This document shows, in pieces, positions 32,101 through 42,929 of a stretch of DNA of 64,000 bases. The stretch is from Dactylorhiza incarnata (lineage: Eukaryota; Streptophyta; Magnoliopsida; Asparagales; Orchidaceae). The stretch's first letter is position 1. Every line of letters begins with the position of its first letter. The notes under the pieces are model-generated. The model worked only from the letters and a program-made list of their open reading frames with translations. It was not told the DNA's origin and made no database searches. The position numbers and the translations under genes were made by a program. Location: NCBI GenBank assembly GCA_033032865.1, contig JAWHQI010000013.1, positions 5,642,001 through 5,706,000 of the forward strand, written 5' to 3'.

Positions 32101-32403
32101 CTTAGGAGGTTGGTTGGAGACGTCCATGAGGAGGTTCGAGAGCTGACTCTGCTCCGTGGTGACAATGAGAGTGCTCTCAAACTGGTGACCAATCCAGTTT
32201 GTCAAGCGAGGACCAAGCATATCGAGATCGAGCATCATTTCATTCGTGAGAAGGTGCTGGAGGGGTCTCTTTCGGTCGAGCATGTTCGGAGTCAGGACAA
32301 CATTGCTGACATCTTCACAAAGGCGCTGGCAAAGGGTACGTTCACACGACTAAGGAGCTTACTGGGGCTGTTTTCAACATCCCACTTCAAGGGGGAGTGT
32401 TGA
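29200..32403 (+). pseudogene. Copia E pol (protease, integrase, RT, RNase H)
   Basis: One frame of 1067 codons with two stops (TAA 31126-31128, TAG 31819-31821). Order and signatures: protease WIVDLGCGHHLTGD (DSG expected, Ser is Leu); integrase HHCC finger HERLGH..CAGCQFGK, then DDE residues in HGDLMGP, RTDNGGEF and VVERK; RT WVYKLKKKSDGSIERYKARLVARG, LYGLKQAPRAWY, catalytic YIDDM; RNase H DADYGGDSDD, KAEYKA and RGDNESA; end HFKGEC overlapping the LTR by 6 bp. Gag and pol are in different frames; the join is near 29210. A Copia integrase-before-RT order is clear. Confidence 0.95.
32384..32396 (+). other. Polypurine tract of E
   Basis: ACTTCAAGGGGGAG directly before the 3' LTR, identical to that of Copia C. 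Confidence 0.9.
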
Positions 32404-33635
32404 AAATGTTGAAGTGCAAGTTTGTGACGCTTTTGGATCTGGGCGGTCTGGGAGGAGATCGGGCGATCTGGTGTGACCGCACGACCTGGCGATCTGTTCT
32501 GCGGTCTGGCTTGTCTTTCCTAGTCGTAGTCTCCTGGAATGACCCCCGGTATCTGTCCAAGGCGGCTGAAGGTGAGGCCGCGTGGTCTGTCTGTGACCGC
32601 GCGGCGGGTTGGCATCTTCAGGACGTGCGGTCTGATGCTTATGACCGCGTGGTGCTGGCAGCCGGTCGGGTGGCTGTGGCTGTCTGGGTTTTCTGGCAGT
32701 ATTCGCGGACTAAGTTTCTTAGTCGCGCGGTCTCTGTTCGCGGTCTCAGGAGGAGGCTGGTATGCGAACAGGTCTCTGTTCTCGGTCTCAGGAGGAGGCC
32801 GGCATGCGAACAGGCATTCGCGGTCTTGTGGCGAACAGACAATGTTTGCGGTCTCGGGCAAACACTGGTGGTGGGCGGCTTCTTGGCGGTCTGGCGATCT
32901 CCTTATGGAGTCGCGAATTGACTAAGGGAGTGGCGATCTCCCACGGTCTGGAGTGAAGCCGGCGAGCTCATCAAATGAAGCAGAAAGAACTGTTGCTGAT
33001 CGCGCGGGTTGACCGGTCTGGTCGCGCGGTCTGGGGGTGGTGATCCTATCGCATAGGGTGGTGACTGGATCAGGTCTCACGCCTATAAATAGGATCCACT
33101 GTAGCAGCAAATTAGACACACCAAGTGTAAGCTGAGTTTATCCTAATTCCTGCGGTCTGTTTTTTCTGACCGGGCGGTCTGCTGATTGAATTTTCTTGTG
33201 CAGCTTCTGCGGATAGTGCGGTCTGCAGCGATCACCTCTTCCTCTGAAAGTGTTCGGGCGGTCTGCGGCTTGCAGTGTGGGTTGCTGGAGTTCGGGAGAA
33301 TCAGTGGAGTTCGTAAGGAGGGTGCGGTCTGCTCAGCGGTCTTAGGTGGTGTTCTGTAACCGGCAGTGTTGCGCGGTTAGGCGGCTTGCAGAGATCGGCA
33401 AGGAGACCGCGCGGTCTGGAGCGGCCTTAGTTATCTTCCTTCAAGTTGTGTAATTTTTCTCTTTGAAATTTGTGTGCTGGCGAAATCATGTCTCGCCAAG
33501 CATACCTCTCCATGTAATGAAGATTTTGCTTATCAATAAAGACTATATTTCCTTCATGTGCTTCTGGTTGTTTGGCTTATGAACTCTAAGTTGTATGATT
33601 CCTGCTCACTCCATAAAGATTCGAAAAATTTCACA
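32398..33635 (+). repeat. Copia E 3' LTR
   Basis: Same start and end as the 5' LTR, TATA box at 33084-33091, hairpin TGGCGA..TCGCCA at 33477-33497 and AATAAA at 33535-33540. Differences from the 5' LTR are scattered substitutions. Confidence 0.95.
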
Positions 33636-34580
33636 CTTTGTTTGATTTGAAAACCTAGAAAACATGTGAGTTCTCCTACCAAGCTCATTTCAAATTCTTT
33701 TTGCATTACAAGTACAACTTCATTACACAACTCTTCATTAGTGACTCCAAAAATTTTGTCGTCTATATAAATTTGTAATATGATCAAAATCCCTATTAAC
33801 ATGCTTAATGAAGAGTGTGTTATCTGCACTTCCCATTGCATAACTGTGCTTTAAGAAAAATGAGGTTAATCTTTCATACCTAGCATGTGACGCTTGTTTT
33901 AAACCATAAAGCACTTTATCTAGTTTGAATACATGATTTGGAAAAATTTCATTTATGAAACCGGGGGGTTGTTCAACATAGACCTCTTCCTTAATAATCC
34001 CATTTAGAAAAGTTGTTTTAACATCCATTTGAAACAATTTAAATATTTTGAAACTCACAAATGCAAGAAAAGTTCTAATGGATTCTATACGAGCAACATT
34101 TGCAAATGTTTCATCAAAATCTACCACCTCAATTTGAGAATACCATTGTGCTACCAAACGATCTTTATTCCTAGTAATCCTGGACTCACCATCTAATTTA
34201 TTTTTGAAAATCCATTTTACTCTTACTATCAGGTGATTAGATGGTCTTTCTACAAGATTCCAAACCTTATTGCGTTCAAATTGTTCTAATTCTTCATTCA
34301 TAGCTAAATACCAAAATTCATCATTTAAAGCAGTTGAAACATTTTTTGGTTCGATTTTGGAAACAAAACAAAGGTTTGAAAAAGATTCATGTAGGGAAGA
34401 ACGAGTCGTTACCCCTTTTGACGGCTCTCCAATGACAAGCTCCCTTGGATGATGTTTTATGAACTTTAGCATGTTAGGAGGAACATACTCCTCTTGCTTG
34501 TCCTCCACTTCTTTGTTCTCCTCTTCCTTGTTCTCTTCTTCTTGTGACTTTTCATCCTCTTGCCCTAATGGGGAGAGGGG
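33636..34580 (-). pseudogene. B' Copia RT, main part
   Basis: Minus strand. From 34508 it reads NDEFWYLAMNEELEQFERNKVW, then VKWIFKNKLDGESRITRNKDRLVAQ, MDVKTTFLNGIIKEEVYVEQPPGF and VLYGLKQASHARYE. After a shift near 33780 follows the catalytic box IYIDDKIFG and LVGELTCFLGFQIKQ, where the E insertion cuts it. A charged spacer links it to the integrase in the same frame, interrupted by a TAA at 34587. It is a SIRE-like Copia RT by its FQMDVKT, IYIDD and FLGFQIKQ motifs (inference). Confidence 0.85.
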
Positions 34581-34586
34581 TTCCTC

Positions 34587-35106
34587 TTAATTTCCTGCAA
34601 TAAAATTCTCTACACAAGGAACAAGCTCATAAAATCTAACATGAATAAATTCTTCAACTATTTTTGTTCTTTTGTTATATACTCTACAAGCTCTACTAGT
34701 TGAATAATATCTAAGAAAAATTCCTCCATCGCATTTTTCATCAAATTTTCCTAATGAATCCTTTGTGTTTAATAAAAAGCATTTGCAACCAAATACACAA
34801 AAATAGGATACATTAGGCTTCTTTTGAACATACAATTCATAAGGGGTTAATTTTAAGAAAGGTCGAAGCAAGACATGATTAATAACATAACATGATGTGT
34901 TAACGGCTTCGGCCCAAAATGATCTATGCAACCCAAATTCAGAAAGCATGGTGCGTGATAATTCTTGATGGGTTCTATTTTTCCTCTTCACAACACCATT
35001 TGGTTGTGGGGTGCGTGGAGCAGAAAATTCATGCTTAATTCCTAGATCAATACAAAAAGTGGCCAATTTTTTATTTTCAAATTCTCATCAATGATCCGAG
35101 CGAATG
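34587..35106 (-). pseudogene. B' Copia integrase, C-terminal two thirds
   Basis: Minus strand. From 35106 the frame gives RSDH, two TGA stops, EFENKKLATFCIDLGIKHEFS, APRTPQPNGVVKRKNRT, SFWAEAVNTSCYVINH and VFGCKCFLLN. The catalytic Glu of VVERK is Lys here (GVVKRKNR). The two TGA codons stand where Gly-Gly is expected after SDH, each one G-to-A/T-type change from GGA. The N-terminal finger is cut away by a family A insertion at 35107. Confidence 0.85.
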
Positions 35107-36654
35107 TGAAAGTGCACAGTGTGCCTCTGAGAATTCTTTAGGGGGGGGGGGGTGAATAGAGATTTAAAAATTATTTCTATCATAACTATGCATACAATAA
35201 AACACCTAAGGAATTATGCTTCAGCAACACCAAGGTGCAGAATAAATGAAGTGCAGTAATTATAAAAATAGAGAAACAATAAGCAATAAATAAAAGGACA
35301 GCACAAAAAAAGCAGAACATAGAAGACACAAGATTTTATAGAGGTTCCCCAAAATGTGGGTACTCCTCTCTTCACCCCTTGGTAGGAATGCACAACCTGT
35401 GCCTGAGTCTTTTGATAAGGAGACTCTTAGAACTAAAGATCTTTTGATAAGGAGATCTTGAATCACTCAGATCTTTTGATAAGGAGATCTTGAACCACTC
35501 AGATCTTTTGATAAGGGGATCTTGAACCACTGAATCCTTTGAAGAGGGATTCTTAAAACTCTGTATAGTACAAGAAGTTGAAGGAAGAAGGAGGATGAAG
35601 AAGAAGAATTCTATTCTCAGAATTCTGTAGAAGCTTTCAGCTTCTATTTTTCCATTCTATGGATCTGCTAATGATGAACCCTTGCTTAAGATTGTGATGT
35701 TTTGCAAGGGTTATTTTTCTTCAGATCCTTTTGTCTTTCTCTTGCTTGCTATCTGGCTGCTATATGATGTTGATGAAGAAGCAGCTCCATTTTCTGTTCT
35801 GAATGAGCACTTGTTTTTCTCTGTTTATCTCTGATAGGGTTCCAGGAGGAAGAAGAAGAAATGGGAACCCTAATCGACAAAACTATATCAGATAGTGATG
35901 AATGCTCTATCTTCTTCTCTCTTCTCTTCCTATTTATTGCCATCATTAATTTTTTGAATTCTTTTCCTCTTTTAGGTTGTCCTGAAAAGGCATAATCTTG
36001 GACAATTAATCCTTCTTTCTTTATTTGCTAACGACCCGTCTGCCAACCGTTTGAATTTTTCCTAGAATGCTTTTCCTGTCTTCTTTACTGCTCCTCTCCA
36101 TTCTAGGCAACAAACAACCCGTTGTAGAATGGTCCTTAGTGCTGTGGGCCTTCAGAGAGAGTTCTAAAAGGACAACTAAAAAGGTTTCTTTTACAGACTA
36201 TATTCGACTCTGCGTCGACTTCGTTTTCTCTCTAATCGACCTGCCTTCGAGTTCTTGTAAGAGCAGCTTCAAATTCCTTTTTGATCTGGTTAAATTCTGT
36301 TGTTGATGTTGCGTCGATTTCTAAACTAACTTTGACATGCACCTTTATCTACGTCGACTCCTATTCGATGTAGAATCAACTTGATATACTCTGACAAAAG
36401 GATTGAGTGCTTGGACTTCTAGTCTGAGTTGCGTTGACAGCAAGTCGAAGTTGCGTCGACTTCTATTCGACGCAATTACTAACTCAACCCAAATTATGCT
36501 TGTCTTGACCTGGTCTTGACATTCTGAGTTGAGTGTGACATCCTAAGACATCTAATGACCGAATTACCATCATTATATAATGGGTAATAAAACCTAAGAG
36601 ATAAAATCATTTTAGTTAATTTGTTAAGTTAAATCCAAGGAGTTTTTCCCAACA
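35107..36654 (-). repeat. Family A 3' LTR (minus copy 2)
   Basis: This LTR is 1548 bp, in element sense TGTTGGGAAAAACTCC to GTGCACTTTCA. G tract on the plus strand at 35141-35151, hairpin array at 35404-35560 with stems GAGTCT/AGACTC, AGATCT/AGATCT and GAATCC/GGATTC, and GTCGACGCAAC words at 36220-36480. Confidence 0.85.
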
Positions 36655-36668
36655 ATCTCCCCCTAATT
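36655..36668 (-). other. Polypurine tract of family A (minus copy 2)
   Basis: In element sense AATTAGGGGGAGAT directly before TGTTGGGAAAAAC. Confidence 0.75.
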
Positions 36669-36873
36669 ATCTTAACAAATTTTACAGATCCTGTTAAAGT
36701 GATTTTACAAATTCTCTTGCATAAACAGAGATATATACAAGACAACATATACAATTACAATATGATAAAATGAGATCACAAAATATTTTATACATTGTCA
36801 AGTGTATTTTAATGTTCACCACACCACCTTCCCTTTTTTTCAAGTGTGTACGTTGTCGAGAATTACCTGAATT

Positions 36874-38591
36874 TCATTGCTCCTTCTCAAGGGTTTTCCT
36901 TTTTCTTGAAAACACCTTTGGAATTATCTTCCATTGAGCAAAGTTCAGAGGACCATCATCTTCAGGAGACCTTACTGCTTCTTCAGCAACATTGTCCTTG
37001 GGAAGCTCCCCCTGAATCTGTGCATTCAGCTCAACATTATGAACAACTTCCTTGGCAATCTTGGCCACCTCATCTAGAAGTATATCGTCCACAAGGAGCT
37101 CCCCCCGAGTTGATGGATGCTCTCCCTGATTTACTGCAGGCAGTGCTTCATCATCTTGTGCTGGATTAACCTGAGGCCTTGTAAGATGCTCCCCCTGAAC
37201 ATTTGCAGCAGGACTTACTATTTGAAATAAAGTAAGTGCATTTGGATTTTCCACATCTTTGTCTTTCATCTGGTCAACCTTGTTTGGGACTGATCTTTTC
37301 TCCTCCTGAATATTCTCCCACTTCTTAACCTTGCTGGCAAGTGAGGTTAAGAAATCCTTTGTCACCAAGGAGTAAGACATGAACTCCTTGAGACTCATAA
37401 GAGACCTCTTGGAGTCTAGGAGTTCAGACTCCATTTGGGTGTACTTCTTTTCAACCTTTCTGGCTTGGCTGGCCTGTAGGCAAATGTGCTAGAGGCTAGC
37501 CCCACTGCTTTTGAGATTGCTTGCTCAATGTCAAATGAGGGTGTAGGAAGGGAGGTAGAGGTAGGTGGAGTTGGAGGTGGAGGTGTGAGGTTCTCATTTA
37601 GATCAAGAGGATCTTGGTAAGCAGGGGAAAGGGTTTGGTAGGTTTCTGGAGAAATATAGGTTGGTGGTGGAGATGGAACAAACTGATTGTTTGGAAGTGG
37701 TGTGGATGGTTGTTGCTGTGGTTGAGGGGTAGACTATGGTGTAGGTTCAGGAGCTGGTGTAGATGGGATGGATTGGAAGTTTTGCTCTGGAATGATACCT
37801 TGTTGTGCTGGTTGATTGTTTTATGCTAGAATATCTGGTACAGTTGTCTCCATGTCCTGTGGTGCTGGAGAGAGAGGGGGTGAAGGTGCAGCTTGACGAG
37901 GGTTGAGGATCTGCCTGGTCCACTTGGAGAATATTCCAATGTTGATTCTTTTGCCTGGTAGAATTGGCACGCCTTTGGACTTGCACACCATTGGATAATG
38001 GTTGAAGAGCACTTGGCTCATGATTCTCATATAGGCATTTTCTTTGTGGGCTTATTTATGCCCAATCATTCTTAGGAGGCATCTCACCCAATTTATCTTC
38101 TTCTGTAGGACCAAAATACCCATGATCTGCAGCTGCTGCTTGGGTATAGCATCATGTGCAGATATCTTGCACATCAATACCTTAACAACAATATCAGCTA
38201 GGAACCTGTACTCTTCTACCACATCAATCTTCATGAGATTTATTGGCTTCTCCTTCCTGAACAGCATGAGCTGCAAGGCCTGGATGATTTCTTCCCTTAT
38301 TAATTCATCTGGGTCACTCCTAGTGGGTATATCAAATGTTGCAGATAGTATTTCTTCAGATACACTGATATCTTGTCCAGAAAATGTCCCTTGAAGGGAC
38401 CCATCATCTGCTATATGGATACTGTCCTTTAATTCTATAAGTTCTACATCTAGAATCATACACCTGGTGGAAATGAACTTTGTTATACCCGCAGACTAAA
38501 AAAGGCCTAGAATAGCCTTGAAACTTTCGGCTACAACATTGAAGGAATCCATATACACGTCAAAGATAAAGTTGATCTTGGGTGGAGCCAT
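36874..38591 (-). pseudogene. Family A ORF2, plant transposon-protein-like domain (minus copy 2)
   Basis: It starts at ATG 38591 (MAPPKINFIFDVYMDSFN), 15 bp after a splice-acceptor-like CAG at 38608-38606. Then SAGITKFISTRCMI, FLADIVVKVLMCKISAHDA, QQLQIMGILVLQKKINW, a stop, AYMRIMSQVLFNHYPMV and KINIGIFSKWTRQIL-type sequence. A Pro-rich linker of about 150 residues leads to a C-terminal block (37434-36874) with repeated QGEHP/QGELP motifs and the basic end KVFSRKRKTLEKEQ. Several stops make it a pseudogene. The N-terminal domain matches the putative plant transposon protein family from memory. Its role in the element is unknown. Confidence 0.7.
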
Positions 38592-39265
38592 TGGACTGTA
38601 GGTACCTGCAAACAGAATAATAAGAGAGGGAGAGAGAGAAAGATACAAGAACACGAGAGTGCTGGAGAAGGAGAGAGCAAGAGAGCGAGGAGAAGAAAAT
38701 TCAAAAGCGAATATGATTCGACGTTGAAGTTGCTTAAAAGAAGATGATTCATCGCAACTTAGGGTTTAAGTCGAAGCTGCGTTGATAAGAATTAACATTT
38801 GGCGCGCAAAAATATGTTGAGAGTGCTTTTAGAAGAAATTTTGGTGCGCTGTTATATCGACATTGCTTTGATTAATATTCGACGCAACTTCGAGATTGCT
38901 CAACAATTCTTAAGTCGACGCAGTGATGTCGACGGTGCGTCGATATGAACTTGATGATGTGTCGAATAGTATTTGTATTATCCACTCTGAGTGCTTCTCA
39001 ATGTCGGCATCGAGTAGGAGTCGACGGCATGTCGACTTCTATTCGACGCAATTCTGAATGAATAACTCTATTTTCTTTAGAAAATTCTTATTGTTTTTCC
39101 CAGCAATGAGGTTTATTTAAAATAGTGTTTATGCTATTATTTTTATGAACTAAGGGGATTTCAAGGGAATTAAGAGAAGAAATCACTCCCTTGATTGAAT
39201 TTAGTTCTTCCTTCCTTTCTCACTATCTTTTAGGTAGGACCCTACCTTACCCTGCACAAGTAACT
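38592..39265 (-). promoter_or_regulatory. Spacer upstream of ORF2 with splice acceptor and LTR-like words
   Basis: In element sense GTCGACG/TTCGACGCAA words (39060-38700) are followed by a pyrimidine-rich run and TTATTATTCTGTTTGCAG ending at 38606. No coding is supported here. The same layout in the plus copy (11598-12259) shows it is a conserved property of the family. Confidence 0.6.
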
Positions 39266-41064
39266 TCAAACATTAGAAGGAACCCAAGTTACCTTGGGCC
39301 CTTTGCTTTTACTATTGTAGGGTTCAATGAAAGAATAGAAGGGTCTTTCATGATACCCTTTTAGATGATAAGGAATGAGTTTCCCAAACCTATGTTTATT
39401 ATTTTGATACTTAAAATGTGTATATAATGTATCTAAATATAAAAGATCAGCAGAGTGTTTTATTACCCTATGTTTGGCTTTAGCGTTTTGATTGTTTAGT
39501 TTCTCTGCATTACACTTCACTTGAGATTTCTTTTCTTTGTTAAGATTTGCTTTATTACCTCTAGTTATTTTCTTTAGTTTATTAGTTTCCTGATCCTTAG
39601 ATTTTACTCTGTCCTCACAGGTTTTATAGTCACTAGGTCTAATGAAGCTAACTGGATTTTTCCAGGCAGGTTTCCTAGGGGTTTCTGTGCTAGTGGATGG
39701 CTCTGCTCCTAACCCTAGGTGATTAAATCTCATGGAGAGATTTTGTGTGATGTCTCTGAGCTTTTGACTCCTCCCATTGAGTGAGTCTTCAAAGGTCTTT
39801 GCCTTTGTTAGCTCTTCTTTTAGCTTTAGATTTTCTTTTCTAATTTCAATTAATTCTGATTCTTTATTATCAATTTCATTTGTTAAATCTTGATTTCTTA
39901 GATATAATTCATCTTGCTTTAGGTTGTCTAGTTCTAACCTAAGAGTTTCTATTTCTTTTTGTGCATTGAGGAAATCATTGCAAAATTCTTTAAACCAATT
40001 TTTGAAATCATCAGAATTAAAATCAAATTCATCAAACATTGATACATGTTCTTCTTCATCATCATCTGAAGACATCCCCAATGCCATCATGCAAGCTGCT
40101 TCTGCTTCATCATCACTTTCAGATGAAGAGAAGCTTAACTCTGCTCCAGAGTCACTCCAAGTTTCAGCAATGAAACCCTTGGCTTTCTTCTTGTCCTTCC
40201 CTTTGAAAGACTTCTTATTCTTCTTTTCATCCTTGTTGCTGCTCCTGTCCCTTTGTTCTTGTGGGCACTCAGGAGCTATGTGCCCTGGATTGTTGCAAGT
40301 GAAGCAGATAATCTCCATCTTTGGAGTTTTATCAAATCTGGTCCTTGAGCTCCTTTCTCTTCTCCTTGAGTCTTCTGTCTTGACCCATTTTTTGAATTTC
40401 CTAGCCAGGAGACTGAACATCTCATCTTCAGGAGTGGATGACTCTCCTTCAAACAGGGATACATGTTCTTCTTCATCATCTGATGACATCCCCAGTTCCA
40501 TCATGCAGGCTGCTTCTACTTCTGCTTCATCATCACTTTCAGATGATGAGGAGCTTAACTCTGCTTCAGAGTCACTCCAGGTTTCAGCAATGAAACCCTT
40601 GGCTTTCTTCTTGTCCTTTCCTTTGAAATACTTATTTTTCTTCTTCTTTTCATCCTTGTTGCTGCTCCTGTCCCTTTATTCTTGTGGGCACTCAGGAGCT
40701 ATGTTCCCTGGCTTGTTGCAAGAGTAGCATATTACCTCCTTCTTTAGAGTCTTGTCATATATAGGATTTTAACTCCTCTCTTTTCTCCTTGAGTCTTCCG
40801 TCTTGACCCATTTTCTGAATCTCCTTGCTAGGAGATTGAACATTTCATCTTCAGGAGTGGAGGGCTTACCTTCAGTAGCTTTCAGAGCAAGGCTCCTATG
40901 GATAGGAGCTGGAGTTGTCTCCCTTTTCTCTGATTCAGCCCTGTTCTTCAGAAGCATCTCATATGACTTAAGCTTTCCTAGCAAAGTCTCAGTAGAGATT
41001 TCTCTATGGCATCTGGACTCTCTGATTTCCCAGATCCTTGAATCCCATGAGCTAGGGATAACAT
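39266..41064 (-). pseudogene. Family A gag with duplicated zinc-knuckle module (minus copy 2)
   Basis: From 41064: VIPSSWDSRIWEIRESR, LLGKLKSYEMLLKNRAE and MFNLLARRFRKWVKTEDS, a stop at 40769-40767, then knuckle 1 ICYSCNKPGNIAPEC (about 40740-40697) and FIAETWSDSEAELSSSSE. The same series then repeats in frame: MFSLLARKFKKWVKTEDS, knuckle 2 ICFTCNNPGHIAPEC (about 40320-40270) and FIAETWSDSGAELS. A Glu/Lys-rich coiled-coil-like stretch and the end GPKVTWVPSNV follow. The last 412 codons (40504-39266) are open. The 423-bp offset equals 141 codons. Spacing of both knuckles is CX2CX4HX4C. Confidence 0.85.
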
Positions 41065-41587
41065 TGTTGGAACAAGGCCTTTCGCATCTCCTAAGTTTGA
41101 GAATAACAAAACCTATTTGTATTTGATCTTGGGTGTTTAAGTGTGTAGGAAAACAAAGTCCATATGACTCAAGGATTACATAAGAAGGTTGCCCCCAAAT
41201 TTGGGCCTTCAAATCCAACACTCCTTCTAGCGCCGGCGGTATCACCTAGCGCCTGGCGCTAGCGCTAAGGAACCGCTGAGAACGGAAGCTGGGTTCGACG
41301 AAATAGATCTTACATTCGACGAACTTGCGTTCGACGAATTTTCACTCGACGAATGATGAAGCCCGTTCGACGAACTTGCTGCTGCGATCGACGAAATCAA
41401 GCCGCTGAGAACGGAAGCTGGGTTCGACGAAATTGAATCTGCGTTCGACGATTCTCCATTCAATGAATTTTCGATCGATGAATAATGAAGCCCGCTCGAC
41501 GAACTCCAGTCGACGAAAATTTGATCGACGAAAAGAATGCTTAAGCGTAATTCCGGGAGCACATATAGAAAGAGATAGCGCCTGGCG

Positions 41588-41592
41588 GTATC
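41588..41592. other. Target site duplication of the solo LTR, left (GTATC)
   Basis: GTATC precedes the solo LTR and is repeated at 42779-42783. The uninterrupted B LTR at 49200 reads GGCGGTATTCGATAGCG across the site. Confidence 0.95.
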
Positions 41593-42778
41593 TGTTGAAA
41601 TTTTGAAGTGAAGTGGAGGTGACCGGGCGGTCTGTTTTTGGGTGACCGCCGAGGCCGCACGGTCTGTGTTTGTATTCTGCCGGTCTGGCTCTGCCGGTCT
41701 ATTTTGGCGGACTGCTGGTTCTGCCGGTCTGTTCTTGATTGCTGCGGTCTGTTCCCGAGTTGATCTGCTGGTTGGCCTGTCTTCTTTGTTGGAAGACCGG
41801 GCGGATTGTTCTTATATGACCGCCTGTCCGGGCGGTCTGTCTTGGCGATCTGGAGACTTATCTAAAGTCGGCCAGATGGTTCCTGGTTTGCTCCTGGTGA
41901 TCTAAGGAAGTATTACCTTTGTGCCCACGCGTCTTGTGCACGGTCTCGTGTTCGCGCGACCTGTGCGCGGATTGCTTGCTGATCTGCGGTCTTGGTCTGA
42001 TGGTCGTCCAAGTTGTGTGATCGTGCGGTCTGCCTTTGTGAGACCACTGGCGATCTGACGGGTGGTGATTGTACCTCTCCTGTGTGGTGACGACATCCGT
42101 CTACCCGCCTATAAATAGGGGTGCAGGGCCCGTCATATATAATGAGAACTGTAAGAACTGAGCCTGGGTTAATTCGTGCGGTCTCAATTTTGAGGTCGGG
42201 CGGTCTCGGAAGCGAGTTGACTGTTTGTTGTGTTCGCAGGTTTGCGGTCAGCAGGTTGCGGTCTCCTTCCTTGGTGATTCCCAACGGCTTGAATAAACAG
42301 TTTGACAGCGGTCAGTCTGCGAGCTGGTTTATGTTCATTCTTGTGCTGTTCGCAGCGAGCTCAGCAATCAGGCGACCTTCAGCGGTTAGGCGATCTGAGT
42401 TGCGGTCTGGCGACAGCTTCAGTTCTTTGTTCCAATAAAGCTCCAGTTCGTGCGGTCTGAGGTGGCGGTCTTGCAGTGCAAGCGGCTTGTCTGTTTTCTG
42501 TTCGCACGGTCTCAGCTCAAGCCGGGCGACTTCTGGAGTCGAGCGGTCTGTGCGGTCTCAGCTTGTCTAGCCGCCAGATTGTTTTTGGTGTGTTCTGTTC
42601 TTCTCGCCTCCGTGATTCTTATGAATCATGTATCGCCATGTATACCTCGCACTGTAAATGAAGCTTGTGATTCAATAAAGTTTCTTGTATTGCTGTGTTG
42701 TATTGTGGTTGTTTGGCTTTAACTCAGTTGATGCAACTCCTGCTTACTCCTAAAGGATTCAAATCAAAAATTTTAACA
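41593..42778 (+). repeat. Solo LTR of the Copia C family
   Basis: This 1186-bp LTR starts TGTTGAAATTTTGAAGTG, ends AAAAATTTTAACA and is flanked by GTATC on both sides. It has GCGGTCTG words, TATAAATA at 42110-42117, hairpin TGATTC-TTAT-GAATCA near 42612-42627 and AATAAA at 42674. No internal sequence is present, so LTR-LTR recombination removed it (established mechanism). Confidence 0.95.
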
Positions 42779-42921
42779 GTATCTGATAGCGCAGGCGGTA
42801 GCGCAGAGCACAGAAGGCAAGAGAGAATTGTTTCCTCAGATTGAAGATTCTGCCGCGCAGAATATGTCCTAAAATGGGATAGCGCCGGCGATAGCACTAG
42901 CGCAGGCGCTAGCACTAAGGC

Positions 42922-42929
42922 TATAAAAA
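42922..42929 (+). promoter_or_regulatory. TATA box in the B 5' LTR
   Basis: TATAAAAA in AAGGCTATAAAAAGGACC; the 3' LTR has the same at 49344. Confidence 0.65.

Larger units (their letters stand above)
27006..33635 (+). mobile_element. Copia element E, structurally complete
   Basis: This 6630-bp element has two LTRs of 1237 and 1238 bp, Met-tRNA primer site, gag, pol, polypurine tract and perfect 5-bp target duplications CTTTG (27001-27005 and 33636-33640). Gag has one in-frame stop and pol two, plus a frame difference between gag and pol. The LTRs differ at few visible positions, so it is among the youngest insertions here (inference). It disrupts the RT of the minus element B'. Confidence 0.95.
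35107..41064 (-). mobile_element. Family A element (minus copy 2), 3' part
   Basis: In element sense: gag (41064-39266), spacer with splice acceptor (38606), ORF2 (38591-36874), polypurine tract and 3' LTR (36654-35107). It is the best preserved family A coding region and, like the plus copy, shows no pol. Its gag is broken at 41065 by element B. The upstream half and 5' LTR are not found to the right of B. Confidence 0.85.

Noticed and set aside
39924..40727. 267-codon plus-strand ORF, Ser/Leu-rich
   Set aside because: Exact antisense shadow of the family A gag, where Glu/Ser/Asp codons read backwards as Ser/Leu/Phe.
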